From Subdoligranulum variabile (GTDB lineage: Bacteria; Bacillota; Clostridia; Oscillospirales; Ruminococcaceae): a DNA stretch of 52,018 nucleotides. Shown piece after piece: positions 40,078-48,359 of this stretch. The notes below the pieces were generated by a model. That model was not told the origin of the DNA. It made no database searches and saw only the letters and a list, made by a program, of their open reading frames with translations. The stretch is taken from the NCBI GenBank assembly GCA_003343905.1, contig QAKI01000062.1, positions 1 through 52,018 of the forward strand. Direction: 5' to 3'. A program made the position numbers and the translations under genes. Numbering within the stretch: position 1 is the first letter of the stretch; every line of letters begins with the position of its first letter.

Positions 40078-42774
40078 ATGAGCGTGCGCTTTACCGGGCG
40101 AGACAGCCCGTTATTCAAAACGACCGAGGACATCCAAGCGAATTTACGCGATAAGGTATCAGCGGCCTATTCTGTCAAGGATCATATTAAGTTTGCCGGT
40201 GATGGCCTCCGTGATAGCGTGCTGGGGCGCAATGCCCTGCCAGAAGAACACGCCGATGCGCCTGAGAATGATTTTACCGAGATTGGAAATGACGAAGCAG
40301 CGGCCGAGTTCACGAATACCGATGCCAGCAGCACCAGTTCCACCTTGCAGGGCGATCTGAACGGTGGTATCGGCGGCGACGGGGGCAGCGGTACAGGAAA
40401 CGATGGAAAACCGCCCGCGCGCACGGACCCGGCCCTTACCAAACGAAAGCGCTGGCGCACAACCGACAGCCTGCTTCGCGGTATTGACACTGCTGCCGTT
40501 ACCCTCTCTGAGCGCGCTGCTTCCAATGATTATGAAGGGGCCTCAACCAAAGCCGCTGGTGTGCGCCCTGCCGTTGCACAAGGCATGACCGACTTGAGCA
40601 CAAAAGTTGTTGGTGCGCGCAGCGCCGCCAATCTGGGCCGAGCAGCAGCCCCGCTGTTGTCTGACTGGAAAAACAATCGCATAAGCAGTAAGCAGGCCCT
40701 TTCCTACGGAAAGGCTGTTGCGTTGCGCGAGGTCACGGCTGGCGTTCGCACAATCGGCAAAACCGCTGTGCGCGGCGGCGTCCGTCAGATACGGCAGTTC
40801 CGGGTGCAAACGGACGATTTTTCCGGTTCCGCTGTCAACGACATCAAGGACGGCGCTTTTGCTGCTGGGCATGGTATCCATCGGATATTCCAGGCCGTCC
40901 GTTTTGTCATTACACATCCCGTTGGTTCACTCATTGGGCTTGGGGTGGTTGTGGTACTCTTGCTCATCGTCATTATTATTACGGTCGTAAACTCAATGAT
41001 GCAGACGACAGTCACCACCACGATCTGTACGGAGCCTGAGAACATCCAGAAACTCGTTACATACCTCAACGACTACCGAAACGAGGCAATCACGGAAGAA
41101 ATCTATAATGCGTTTGCCGCCGAAACCGACCCGAACGGCAACCCTTACGGGTACGATACCCTGACGGGTAAGTACAGCAACAATCTACAACATGGGGTCA
41201 CTTGGAGTTATGCCAACGGCATTTCCAATGACACTGCCGAGATCATCAGCTTGGCAACCGTATATTTCCAGCAGAACTGGCCCCCCAGTTCTGCTTTTTC
41301 TTCTTTTGACGGTTATCCGATTTTTGACTACTGCCGCTATCTCACAGCCTATGGTCTTGATGTCGTTGCGCGCGAATCCGCACCATACTCTTGCCTCGTC
41401 TACGGGGGTTGCGTAAACGGCTACCGTAGCGAGGGTGAGACGGTGACGATCACCGACTATAAAAAGGAAACCCATACCTGCGGGGAAGGGAATAGTTCCT
41501 GCGGGCGATGGGTCGGCTCGGAATCGACCGGCACCCGCCAATGGGAGTGGGCCGAAGGGCACGAAGCAGGCGGTGGATATGACTACTGGGTAGAAGATGG
41601 CAGCCATGATGTTACCGTCTATTTTCCTATTATTTTCCCTGACGGGGCCAATGAATCCGATTTGGAAGAACTGCCCGAAGATGCCTTTGTTATTACTGAT
41701 GAAGCCGAGATCAGTGCAGGCGATGCCCAGGGCAACCTGGTACTCGAATATGCCAACCTATATAAAGGTTTGAACAATGACTGGTTCGTCGAACCTGATG
41801 ACGAGTTTACCGCAGAATTTTCCGTCGTCACCGGGGAGGGCGATCACGCCGTCACCGACACCTACGAGGTCACGTTTACCAATGCCACCGCCATTCCATG
41901 GTGCCCCGGTGAACTAAGTGACGGTCAGTTTGGGCACTACGATCTCAACTGTACTATCTATATGGCCGGGTACGACGAGTACGAAGAACCCGAAACGGAA
42001 AACCCGGATGGCAGTAGCGGTGGATCTGGCAATCTGCGGGCCTTAGCTTCCAAAACTAACGACGGCACGGTAACACGCACTGTGGTAAAACAAAACCAGT
42101 ACGGGAATGACTATATAGGGAACGCTACCGCTACGCGGTATACCAAAACCGTCACCTTGCCCGCTGGTGCCGATGGTTTTCTTGGCTGGTACGATGCAGC
42201 CGGGGAGGACGCATACGAAAATGTGGCCTGGGCCGAGCTGATCTATAAGATGGATTGGGAAGATATTTACGGCATCACTGACGGTATCAAATGCCGGACG
42301 GTCGGCTCGCGCCTGTCTGCCGAGGAACTGGCCGCCATCCTCGAACAGCTCGGCCTCACCGGCGACGATGCACGCTCACAAGTGGTCGGGTTTGCCCTGG
42401 CTTGTCAAGGTCAATTTTCTTACGGGCAACCTTCCTCTTTGGGTGGCGGGCCTGGTGCTCCTACCGTCGGTTCAAATCTCGATTGTAGCAGCTTCATTCA
42501 ATACTGCTTCTGGGCTGTCGGTCTCCCCTACTCTGCATCTTGGACAGGCGCTTATGCCACAGCCAGCGATCTTATTCCCATATCGTCCTCCAGCATACAG
42601 CCCGGCGATGTTCGGGTTGTATATGCGGCGGGCGGTGCGCAGGGCCACGTTCAGATGTATGTTGGCGGTGGTTCTTGGATTGAGTGTGCCGCTGGCTTTG
42701 GCGTCGGGCTTAACCTTTCAAACGGGTGGATGGAATCGCGGACCTGCCATTATTTTACCTATGCTGGTTTTTGA
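40078..42774 (+). CDS. Membrane-anchored NlpC/P60 peptidoglycan hydrolase of the conjugation system
   Basis: 899 residues. Residues 1-280 are soluble and cytoplasmic-like, with a glycine/aspartate-rich linker near 100. One membrane span follows at about 284-305 (GLGVVVVLLLIVIIITVV). The exported part ends in an NlpC/P60 domain, with catalytic Cys in LDCSSFIQYC near 803 and His in GHVQMYVGGG near 856. It is the VirB1-like wall hydrolase that opens the murein for the channel. The ATG at 40078 follows GAGGAT; a TTG six bases upstream overlaps the virB4 stop. Confidence 0.9.
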   Translation: MSVRFTGRDSPLFKTTEDIQANLRDKVSAAYSVKDHIKFAGDGLRDSVLGRNALPEEHADAPENDFTEIGNDEAAAEFTNTDASSTSSTLQGDLNGGIGGDGGSGTGNDGKPPARTDPALTKRKRWRTTDSLLRGIDTAAVTLSERAASNDYEGASTKAAGVRPAVAQGMTDLSTKVVGARSAANLGRAAAPLLSDWKNNRISSKQALSYGKAVALREVTAGVRTIGKTAVRGGVRQIRQFRVQTDDFSGSAVNDIKDGAFAAGHGIHRIFQAVRFVITHPVGSLIGLGVVVVLLLIVIIITVVNSMMQTTVTTTICTEPENIQKLVTYLNDYRNEAITEEIYNAFAAETDPNGNPYGYDTLTGKYSNNLQHGVTWSYANGISNDTAEIISLATVYFQQNWPPSSAFSSFDGYPIFDYCRYLTAYGLDVVARESAPYSCLVYGGCVNGYRSEGETVTITDYKKETHTCGEGNSSCGRWVGSESTGTRQWEWAEGHEAGGGYDYWVEDGSHDVTVYFPIIFPDGANESDLEELPEDAFVITDEAEISAGDAQGNLVLEYANLYKGLNNDWFVEPDDEFTAEFSVVTGEGDHAVTDTYEVTFTNATAIPWCPGELSDGQFGHYDLNCTIYMAGYDEYEEPETENPDGSSGGSGNLRALASKTNDGTVTRTVVKQNQYGNDYIGNATATRYTKTVTLPAGADGFLGWYDAAGEDAYENVAWAELIYKMDWEDIYGITDGIKCRTVGSRLSAEELAAILEQLGLTGDDARSQVVGFALACQGQFSYGQPSSLGGGPGAPTVGSNLDCSSFIQYCFWAVGLPYSASWTGAYATASDLIPISSSSIQPGDVRVVYAAGGAQGHVQMYVGGGSWIECAAGFGVGLNLSNGWMESRTCHYFTYAGF

Positions 42775-42776
42775 AG

Positions 42777-42793
42777 TGCGACGAATCGCCGCG
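42777..42793. repeat. Element palindrome copy 10 (degenerate)
   Basis: TGCGACGAATCGCCGCG, with two changes in the right arm, three bases after the hydrolase stop and next to structured repeat copy 3. It shows that the palindrome and the repeat travel as one module. Confidence 0.8.
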
Positions 42794-42797
42794 TCTG

Positions 42798-42982
42798 TCC
42801 ACCCTGCCGGGGGCAGGGTGGGGATGTCACAAGCCTCGGAACCCGTCAAGCGGCTTTCGCGGCATATCCTCATTCCGCTTCGCTGCATTCCGGTATTCCA
42901 CGGTCCGTTTGACTGCTCCCGGTTCTTGTGGCGGCCTCTTATCAAGGCCGTAAGCGATAGCGCAAGCGCAACGCTTACGGCC
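42798..42982 (+). repeat. Structured intergenic repeat, copy 3 (diverged)
   Basis: Clearly homologous to copies 1 and 2, but with changes that preserve pairing: the 5' hairpin has become CACCCTGCC/GGCAGGGTG; CCGCTTGAC has become CCGTTTGAC opposite GTCAAGCGG (G-U pair kept); CACAAG/CTTGTG is kept although neighbouring bases changed. It is followed by GAATTTGAAAGCGAGG, the same junction as copy 2, leading into a small Cys-rich gene. Confidence 0.85.
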
Positions 42983-43013
42983 CAATTTTTGAATTTGAAA
43001 GCGAGGGATACAA

Positions 43014-43142
43014 ATGTTCGACTTCTATAGTTGCCCCTATGACCCCGACACCGGGCCAGTCCCCTGCGGTGAAAAAAACGAATGTGTCAAGTGTTGCTGG
43101 TTCAAATGCTGGCAACGATTGAACATCCCCACCGAGAACTGA
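43014..43142 (+). CDS. 42-residue cysteine-rich peptide
   Basis: The frame has six cysteines (at 7, 18, 24, 27, 28 and 32) and a CVKCCWFKCW segment. The ATG follows GCGAGGGATACAA at good spacing directly after structured repeat copy 3. It may be a small metal-binding or regulatory protein. No family recognised. A palindrome terminator follows after 18 bp. Confidence 0.6.
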   Translation: MFDFYSCPYDPDTGPVPCGEKNECVKCCWFKCWQRLNIPTEN

Positions 43143-43157
43143 TTACTTAGTATCAAC

Positions 43158-43187
43158 GGGTGCGACAAATCGTCGCACCCATTTTTT
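43158..43187 (+). terminator. Element palindrome copy 11 with T run
   Basis: Core TGCGACAAATCGTCGCA (43161-43177) with GGG/CCC flanks followed by ATTTTTTTC, a complete intrinsic terminator. Confidence 0.9.
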
Positions 43188-43205
43188 TCAAATAAGGACA
43201 CGTTT

Positions 43206-43514
43206 ATGAATCTCACACCCAACGAATTAGCTATCATGAAGGCTCTTTGGAGTGCGCCTCGACCTCTGACGCTCCAAGAAATTTTAGCTACCAGCCAACT
43301 GCATTGCAAAGGCAGGTCAATCTATATGCTGTTGAACAGTCTGATTCAAAAGGAGATGATCTGCGTCGTCGGTTATATCTACAGCGGGAAAAAGAGCAGC
43401 CGCGTTTTTTCCGCTACACTCTCTCCTGTCGAATACGCTGCGAAAATCGTTTCCATGGTCTTGCCCTCTGATATGTATGACGAGTTTATTCATCACCTCG
43501 ACCTCAAGTCTTGA
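43206..43514 (+). CDS. BlaI/MecI-like winged-helix repressor
   Basis: 102 residues. The N-terminal winged helix (LTPNELAIMKALWSAPRPLTLQEI, then GRSIYMLLNSLIQKEMICVVG) matches the BlaI/MecI/CopY family. No BlaR-type sensor or beta-lactamase is nearby, so it probably regulates element genes, for example the secreted protein downstream. The ribosome-binding site is AAGGACACGTTT. Confidence 0.8.
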   Translation: MNLTPNELAIMKALWSAPRPLTLQEILATSQLHCKGRSIYMLLNSLIQKEMICVVGYIYSGKKSSRVFSATLSPVEYAAKIVSMVLPSDMYDEFIHHLDLKS

Positions 43515-43550
43515 TTTGTTTTTTGTGGCACAAGTAAATACAAAAGACAA

Positions 43551-43583
43551 AGCCCAGGTACGACGAATCGTCGCACCTGGGCT
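43551..43583 (+). terminator. Element palindrome copy 12, long hairpin
   Basis: Core TACGACGAATCGTCGCA (43559-43575). The flanks AGCCCAGG/CCTGGGCT extend the stem and are followed by TTTGCTTTTG. They are complementary to each other but unlike the flanks of other copies. Confidence 0.9.
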
Positions 43584-43611
43584 TTTGCTTTTGCAAAAGG
43601 AGGTATGTTTC

Positions 43612-44592
43612 ATGAAATCTGTTTTGGCCGCCGCAGGCATCCTGCTCTGTTTTTCTTTTTGGGGTGTGCCGGTCTTGGCCGCGCCTGCATCAGCACAAAT
43701 CACTTTCGCCATATTGGATTTGCCGGATGATATGCAGGGGCGCTCGTTCATGGCTACGGTCAGTGCCGGCCCCAGTGACCCGCTGGCTGTTCAGACGATA
43801 CTAAGCGACCTCAACGGATACACCGAAACGGTTTCCGTTGAACCCGGAACCTATTACTGCAACGCAGTGACGCAGTATGACCCCGCCGGAGATTACCCTG
43901 TCACAGAGGTTGATAATATTTACGAGGTCACTCTGGCCGAGGGGGAAAGCATCACCTTGACTTATGCTGTAGGCGATACCGGCTACTATGAGTCCATCAC
44001 CGGCGAACACCGTTATGCCGATGAAATCGAGATTTTCACACCACCCGACGGGTATGACCCGGACGCATCCGCCCAGATCGGCACTTATTTGACCGCACCA
44101 GATGGCTTCGACCATCACGTTATCGTATATCTCGGCAACCAGTATACCGGCGAGGCGTACACACTGGACGTATATGCTTCCAATGATCTTGCTGCCACTA
44201 AAACCGATGCCAGCGCCGGGAAGTACCAGTTTCTCGGCGCACGGGTCGCTGATGATGATGCCGGACGATACAGTATTCAAGCCGAGCAGGCAACGCTGGA
44301 TACTGCGGATGGCGCAATTTTTCATTTAACGATTACTGACACTGAAAACCCTGATCGCAAGCTGACTACCCCCAGCCTGGATAATAACAGCGCTGTGCAG
44401 CAAGCCAACACATACAATTCTGACAGCACCATTTCTGAGCCGACACCGCAGCCGACAGCAGCACCAGATACCAATACCGTACAGGAACGCCCCGGCTTGT
44501 TTATTTCCATGTTGCCGGAACTCATTATACTTGGCATATTGCTGCTTGCCAGCGTTGCTATCTATTTCATACGCAAATCTAAGGAGGGTTAA
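43612..44592 (+). CDS. Secreted, membrane-anchored protein of unknown function
   Basis: 326 residues. A signal peptide (SVLAAAGILLCFSFWGVPVLAAPA), a beta-rich extracellular region, a Thr/Pro-rich stalk (PTPQPTAAPDTNTV) and a C-terminal membrane span (LIILGILLLASVAIYFI) with a basic RKSKEG tail. There is no LPxTG-like motif, so it is anchored by the span alone. It lies between the BlaI-like repressor and the antirestriction gene. AAAGGAGG gives a strong start at 43612. Confidence 0.75.
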   Translation: MKSVLAAAGILLCFSFWGVPVLAAPASAQITFAILDLPDDMQGRSFMATVSAGPSDPLAVQTILSDLNGYTETVSVEPGTYYCNAVTQYDPAGDYPVTEVDNIYEVTLAEGESITLTYAVGDTGYYESITGEHRYADEIEIFTPPDGYDPDASAQIGTYLTAPDGFDHHVIVYLGNQYTGEAYTLDVYASNDLAATKTDASAGKYQFLGARVADDDAGRYSIQAEQATLDTADGAIFHLTITDTENPDRKLTTPSLDNNSAVQQANTYNSDSTISEPTPQPTAAPDTNTVQERPGLFISMLPELIILGILLLASVAIYFIRKSKEG

Positions 44593-44594
44593 TT

Positions 44595-46073
44595 ATGCCA
44601 TACGAGAAAAAGACAGCTTCGGGGGATGTCAAGCCTTTACTGGATAAGTTGGCCCAAGGTGCCAAAGACGTTTTTACCAGTGAGAAGTACGCGGCCTATC
44701 TGCAAATGCTGGACAAGTTTCACACCTATTCCTATCGCAATGTCCTCTTGATATTGATGCAGTGTCCTGGGGCGACGAAAGTTGCCGGATATAACTCCTG
44801 GAAAAACAACTTTAACCGTCATGTAAAACGCTACGAAAACGGAATCAAAATTTTAGGCTACGCCCCCAAAAAGCGCCAAGTCCAACGCCCCAAACTGGGT
44901 AAGTATGGCACGCCCCTGCTGAATAGCAAGGGCCAGCCGATTATGGAGGAGGTCACCATCACCGTCCCCGCTTATAAACCTGTGACTGTTTTTGACGTTT
45001 CGCAAACGGAAGGTGAGCCGCTGCCGGAATATGTTACCCCCCTGCAAGGGAATAACGTAGCAGATTTCAAATTACTGCTATCATCCCTTGCCGACTTATC
45101 TCCCTACCCGATCTCGTTTGAAAATGTAGCCGGTGCCAACGGGTACTGCGATCACAGCACGCAGAAGATTGCTGTGCAGCAGGGCATGAGCCAAGAAATG
45201 ACACTCAAAACAGCCATCCACGAGATTGCTCATGCGCGTGAACACGGTAATGAACAGGGCCAGGCTCTCAACCGACGTACCAAGGAAGTGGAGGCCGAGA
45301 GCATCGCCTTTATCGTGTGTACGCACTTGGGAATAGATACCTCAGATTACTCTTTCGGCTATGTTGCCGGATGGAGTTCTGACCGCAACTTGAAAGAGTT
45401 AGGCGATTCTATGAATCGCATCCAGAAAGGCGCCAGCCAAATGATTGAAAAGCTGGATGCGGCTATAGAAAGAACACGCGCCCGCGAAACAACTGCCTCA
45501 CAAATCAGCAAACCTGTGCAGGACACATTTTCCATCTATCAGCTTCGCCAGGAGCCTCAAACGCAGCGGCTACTTTTCGCTTTCTACGACTCAGTGAAAG
45601 GCAATGTAAAAAAATCAAACTATGATTTGGTCTATACCAGTTCCCTGAAGCCCGGCACAAATGTAAGCGATACGCTTGATTCTATTTATGAACGCTTCAA
45701 CCTCTACCCACCCAAAGATTTCAAAGGTCATAGTTTGTCTGTATCCGATGTGATAGTGCTCCATCAAAACGGGCGGGATACAGCTCACTATGTTGATCTT
45801 TCCGGGTTTAGGAATGTGCCCGAATTTACACAAGAACCCGCCACTACACCCCGTCGGTACAATGCGGATGGAGAACGCCTCTGGAATGGCAAGACGTCTA
45901 AGCAGTTCAGTGATGCCGACGTTCAGCGCTTCATGGCCGAGACGCAGGAGCGTATCGAAAGAGGCTCGAAAATCAGCACCATTTGTACAAGTGCTATGGC
46001 CCGCGCCGCTGAAATCAACGCGGGCCGCGGCACACCATCCAGACAGCCAGAACACAACCGCGAAATTGAATAA
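44595..46073 (+). CDS. ArdC-like antirestriction protein with YodL domain and shared C-terminal tail
   Basis: 492 residues. The N-terminal region (LDKFHTYSYRNVLLILMQCP, VAGYNSWKN) is an ArdC-type ssDNA-binding domain. A zinc-metallopeptidase motif follows (AIHEIAHAREHG, HExxH). The C-terminal part resembles a YodL domain (NLYPPKDFKGHSLSVSDVIVL, AHYVDLSGF). ArdC proteins protect incoming conjugative DNA from restriction. The last 35 residues carry ICTSAMARAAEINAGR plus a hydrophilic end, the best-formed element tail, consistent with delivery into the recipient, where antirestriction is needed. It is separated by 2 bp from the preceding gene, with AAGGAGGG upstream. Confidence 0.88.
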   Translation: MPYEKKTASGDVKPLLDKLAQGAKDVFTSEKYAAYLQMLDKFHTYSYRNVLLILMQCPGATKVAGYNSWKNNFNRHVKRYENGIKILGYAPKKRQVQRPKLGKYGTPLLNSKGQPIMEEVTITVPAYKPVTVFDVSQTEGEPLPEYVTPLQGNNVADFKLLLSSLADLSPYPISFENVAGANGYCDHSTQKIAVQQGMSQEMTLKTAIHEIAHAREHGNEQGQALNRRTKEVEAESIAFIVCTHLGIDTSDYSFGYVAGWSSDRNLKELGDSMNRIQKGASQMIEKLDAAIERTRARETTASQISKPVQDTFSIYQLRQEPQTQRLLFAFYDSVKGNVKKSNYDLVYTSSLKPGTNVSDTLDSIYERFNLYPPKDFKGHSLSVSDVIVLHQNGRDTAHYVDLSGFRNVPEFTQEPATTPRRYNADGERLWNGKTSKQFSDADVQRFMAETQERIERGSKISTICTSAMARAAEINAGRGTPSRQPEHNREIE

Positions 46074-46088
46074 GGAGCGTGACCCCCT

Positions 46089-46325
46089 ATGTTATTGACC
46101 GAACAAAAAGCGCTGGTACAGTGCTATTGTCTGCCCGGCAAGACCCCGACTGTGGCCGAACTGCGTACCCTATTGACCGAGGCCCTGCCCTACGCGGAGG
46201 ATTCCATCGCCCGCGAGATGCAGGACTTGCTGGACGCCTTGCCGCAAATGACCGACGCTGATATTGCCGCAATGGCAGCGTCCACCATAGCCGATTCGGA
46301 ACTGCTGGCCTCCCCGCAAAAATAA
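46089..46325 (+). CDS. Small acidic protein of unknown function
   Basis: 78 residues, mostly helical and acidic (LLTEALPYAEDSIAREMQDLLDALPQMTDADIAAMA, quoted in part only as LLTEALPYAEDSI and MTDADIAAMA). No family recognised. It follows the antirestriction gene by 15 bp with AAGGAGCGTGA as ribosome-binding site and precedes the probable oriT. A weak hairpin with TTTTTTTG follows its stop. Confidence 0.6.
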   Translation: MLLTEQKALVQCYCLPGKTPTVAELRTLLTEALPYAEDSIAREMQDLLDALPQMTDADIAAMAASTIADSELLASPQK

Positions 46326-46339
46326 GCGGCGCTTTTTTT

Positions 46340-46465
46340 GTTTTGAGGTGGCCTCGCGCAGCGAGGTTTAGCAAGCATTGCATGTGAATGTCACATGCGC
46401 TTGTTAGGGGGCGAAAGCCCTCTAAGACCCCTCGCTTGGGGCAAAGCCCCAAACCCCTTTTCGGA
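46340..46465. other. oriT: Probable origin of transfer (oriT) region
   Basis: A gene-free stretch between an orphan small gene and mobC, dense in inverted repeats: CCTCGC/GCGAGG (46352-46366), GCATGTGA-ATG-TCACATGC (46380-46398) inside GCAAGC/GCTTGT, GGGGGC-GAAA-GCCCTC, and TTGGGGC-AAA-GCCCCAA. Location directly upstream of mobC and the relaxase region is standard for MobP-type oriT. The nick site cannot be assigned by eye. Confidence 0.5.
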
Positions 46466-46473
46466 GGTAAACG

Positions 46474-46812
46474 ATGGCAAAAAGAACACGTCCCATTCAG
46501 CTTAGTATCTATTTTACTTCTGAGGAATGGGACATCGTACAATCCAAAATGGCCCAAGCGGGTGTAACCAACTTTTCGCTTTTTGCCCGCGAAATGCTGC
46601 TGACAGGCGAAGTCAAGTGCTACGACTTTTCGGTGCTGAAGGAGATCAGCCGCGAGTTGGCGCGCCTGGCTGGCAGTATCAACCAGATTGCCAAACGATG
46701 CAATGAGACCCGCAGCCTATATTGGGACGACGTAGAGCAGTTGAAACAAGAGTACATGGAAGTTAAAGCCCTGGCCCAAGAGCGGCTGTGCAAACTGCTG
46801 CGAAAAATATAA
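46474..46812 (+). CDS. mobC: MobC-like relaxosome accessory protein
   Basis: 112 residues. An N-terminal ribbon-helix-helix (IQLSIYFTSEEWDIVQSKMAQAGVTNFSLFAREM, here cited by its parts IQLSIYF and NFSLFAREM) and the MobC signature LARLAGSINQIAKRCNETRS. MobC binds oriT and helps the relaxase nick. TCGGAGG provides the ribosome-binding site. The relaxase is 4.7 kb downstream, with the toxin-like genes inserted between, an unusual separation. Confidence 0.88.
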   Translation: MAKRTRPIQLSIYFTSEEWDIVQSKMAQAGVTNFSLFAREMLLTGEVKCYDFSVLKEISRELARLAGSINQIAKRCNETRSLYWDDVEQLKQEYMEVKALAQERLCKLLRKI

Positions 46813-46815
46813 GCG

Positions 46816-46832
46816 TGCGACGAATAGTCGCA
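46816..46832. repeat. Element palindrome copy 13
   Basis: TGCGACGAATAGTCGCA (one central change) right after mobC and 17 bp before the next start codon. Confidence 0.88.
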
Positions 46833-46849
46833 CTTGCCGGAGGTGTTTT

Positions 46850-47359
46850 ATGCCCGAAAAAGAAAAGCAGCTTACCAAAACTGCGCAAAAAAAATTAGAG
46901 ATCAAGAAGCGTCAGGCTTTCACCCGGCAGGTTTTTGATCTCGTTCTAAAAATGCTATCCTCAACCACACAGAAAACCCGAAAGACTTTCAATATCAAAA
47001 TCACACTTCAAAACTCAAATCGTTATTTTCACTTTCCCGCCTACGGACGCTCTATTAAAATACTGATCTACAAGGACGGCAATATCGTACTTGAACTCAA
47101 AGAAATTTGTCACGACGATTTCCGGGTCCCGCTTTTTATATTTGCACCAGATGAATCTGCGCAAGCTGACTTTTTAGAGCACTTCAAAAAAATCCTATCC
47201 TGGTTGTTCCCACTCATCATGGATGAAGGCCCTGGCGGCTTGGATTTTCATAGCTACATGGATTATGTAAGTATGGGTGACATTGAAAAGGCATACGAAG
47301 CCGCAGTACGCGATTTTACACATCCCGGCATAAAGGAGGCCGAGCATCATGTGGACTGA
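46850..47359 (+). CDS. Hypothetical protein, basic N terminus
   Basis: 169 residues. The first 50 are Lys/Arg/Gln-rich (KQLTKTAQKKLEIKKRQAF). The remainder mixes beta strands and helices (RYFHFPAYGRSIKILIYKDGNIVLELKEI, cited in part as RYFHFPAYGR and KDGNIVLEL). No family recognised and no tail motif. It overlaps the following gene by 11 bp, so the two are translationally linked; it might be an antitoxin, chaperone or partner for that protein. Confidence 0.65.
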   Translation: MPEKEKQLTKTAQKKLEIKKRQAFTRQVFDLVLKMLSSTTQKTRKTFNIKITLQNSNRYFHFPAYGRSIKILIYKDGNIVLELKEICHDDFRVPLFIFAPDESAQADFLEHFKKILSWLFPLIMDEGPGGLDFHSYMDYVSMGDIEKAYEAAVRDFTHPGIKEAEHHVD

Positions 47360-48308
47360 AATTGAAATGCTTGAGATTTTCGGGCGGCGATACGAATACA
47401 TCTCCCAAAAGGATTTTGATGCCGCAATACGAAAAGGGCGTTATGACTTTGCATCCTGCCTGTTTGAAGATGTCACACTGGAAGGGCTGCGAATTGCGAA
47501 CGGCGCTTATAATTTCAATTCTTCCCGCTTTCTGGGCTGCAAATTCAAAAACTGTTATCTGCAAGAAATACGTTTCGACAGTGCCGTGCTGGAGGACTGC
47601 CAATTTGAACAGGTAGAGGCTTTGAGCGTTGCGATGGAATGTGCGCAGATTTATCATACCCGTTTTACCGGTGTGGCCTTTCATGAAATGAACACACAGG
47701 GAAGTCAATGGCGTAGCGGCTTTATGCGCGATTCCCTATTGAGCGATGCGGATATGCGAAATGCAAAGTTTAACGGATTTGACTTCATTCGCACGAAAAC
47801 CCTAAATTGCGATGCACCTTTAAGCGAAAACATTACTCTGGGCGGGGCCAGACAGGACGAAGTGGAGAATTACCGACAGCAGGTTCTTAGCACCTTGGAA
47901 AAGACTTCTGATTTTTCCCGGATAGATGCTTTGCGTGACAGTCAGATACGGATTTGGAGCAACATCTATCACCTCGATCCTGCCCGCGTAAATGAACTGC
48001 TTGAATACTCGCACGATGAAACCAACGATCCCGACACCCAAGAGTGGCGCGACGGCCTGTCTTGGAATGAAGAATGTCTGGTTCAAAGCTGGGACAGCAG
48101 CTATGAACAGGGGATGCAGAAGCTGGCTGCCGCCTTTGCAGTGACCCGTCAAAAGAACCAGGCCGCGCAATCTTCATCCGGCCACCCCGGCAAACTGGAC
48201 AACATCTGCCAAAGCGCCATTGCCCGTGCTGATGAACTAAACACTGCACACAGCACCGTCGACCGGTGTGCTCCGCAGCGTGTGGATAATCCCCCGCAGC
48301 AAGGTTAA
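47349..48308 (+). CDS. Pentapeptide-like protein with the shared C-terminal tail
   Basis: 319 residues. The N-terminal half contains pentapeptide-style rows (FASCLFEDVTLEGLRI, FNSSRFLGCKFKNCYLQEI, SADMRNAKFNGFDF-like segments) that form a right-handed beta helix in the family. Some pentapeptide proteins mimic DNA and block gyrase. The middle (DEVENYRQQVLSTLEKT, IRIWSNIYHLDPARVNEL) is helical and unrecognised. The end has LDNICQSAIARADELNTAH and a polar, proline-rich end, the element tail. It overlaps the preceding hypothetical gene, which may be its partner. Confidence 0.72.
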   Translation: MWTEIEMLEIFGRRYEYISQKDFDAAIRKGRYDFASCLFEDVTLEGLRIANGAYNFNSSRFLGCKFKNCYLQEIRFDSAVLEDCQFEQVEALSVAMECAQIYHTRFTGVAFHEMNTQGSQWRSGFMRDSLLSDADMRNAKFNGFDFIRTKTLNCDAPLSENITLGGARQDEVENYRQQVLSTLEKTSDFSRIDALRDSQIRIWSNIYHLDPARVNELLEYSHDETNDPDTQEWRDGLSWNEECLVQSWDSSYEQGMQKLAAAFAVTRQKNQAAQSSSGHPGKLDNICQSAIARADELNTAHSTVDRCAPQRVDNPPQQG

Positions 48309-48323
48309 GCAGCGCAGAACTCC

Positions 48324-48352
48324 TTGACAAGATCACACTTGCCTTGTATAAT
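48324..48352 (+). promoter_or_regulatory. Perfect promoter for the candidate type III antitoxin RNA
   Basis: TTGACA (48324-48329), 17 bp, TATAAT (48347-48352). It follows the pentapeptide-like gene and precedes a region with no ORF, as expected for a type III toxin-antitoxin locus. Confidence 0.88.
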
Positions 48353-48359
48353 GGAACTG

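Noticed and set aside
43206..43514. A beta-lactam resistance regulator
   Set aside because: The winged helix resembles BlaI, but no sensor or beta-lactamase gene is present, so a resistance role is unsupported.
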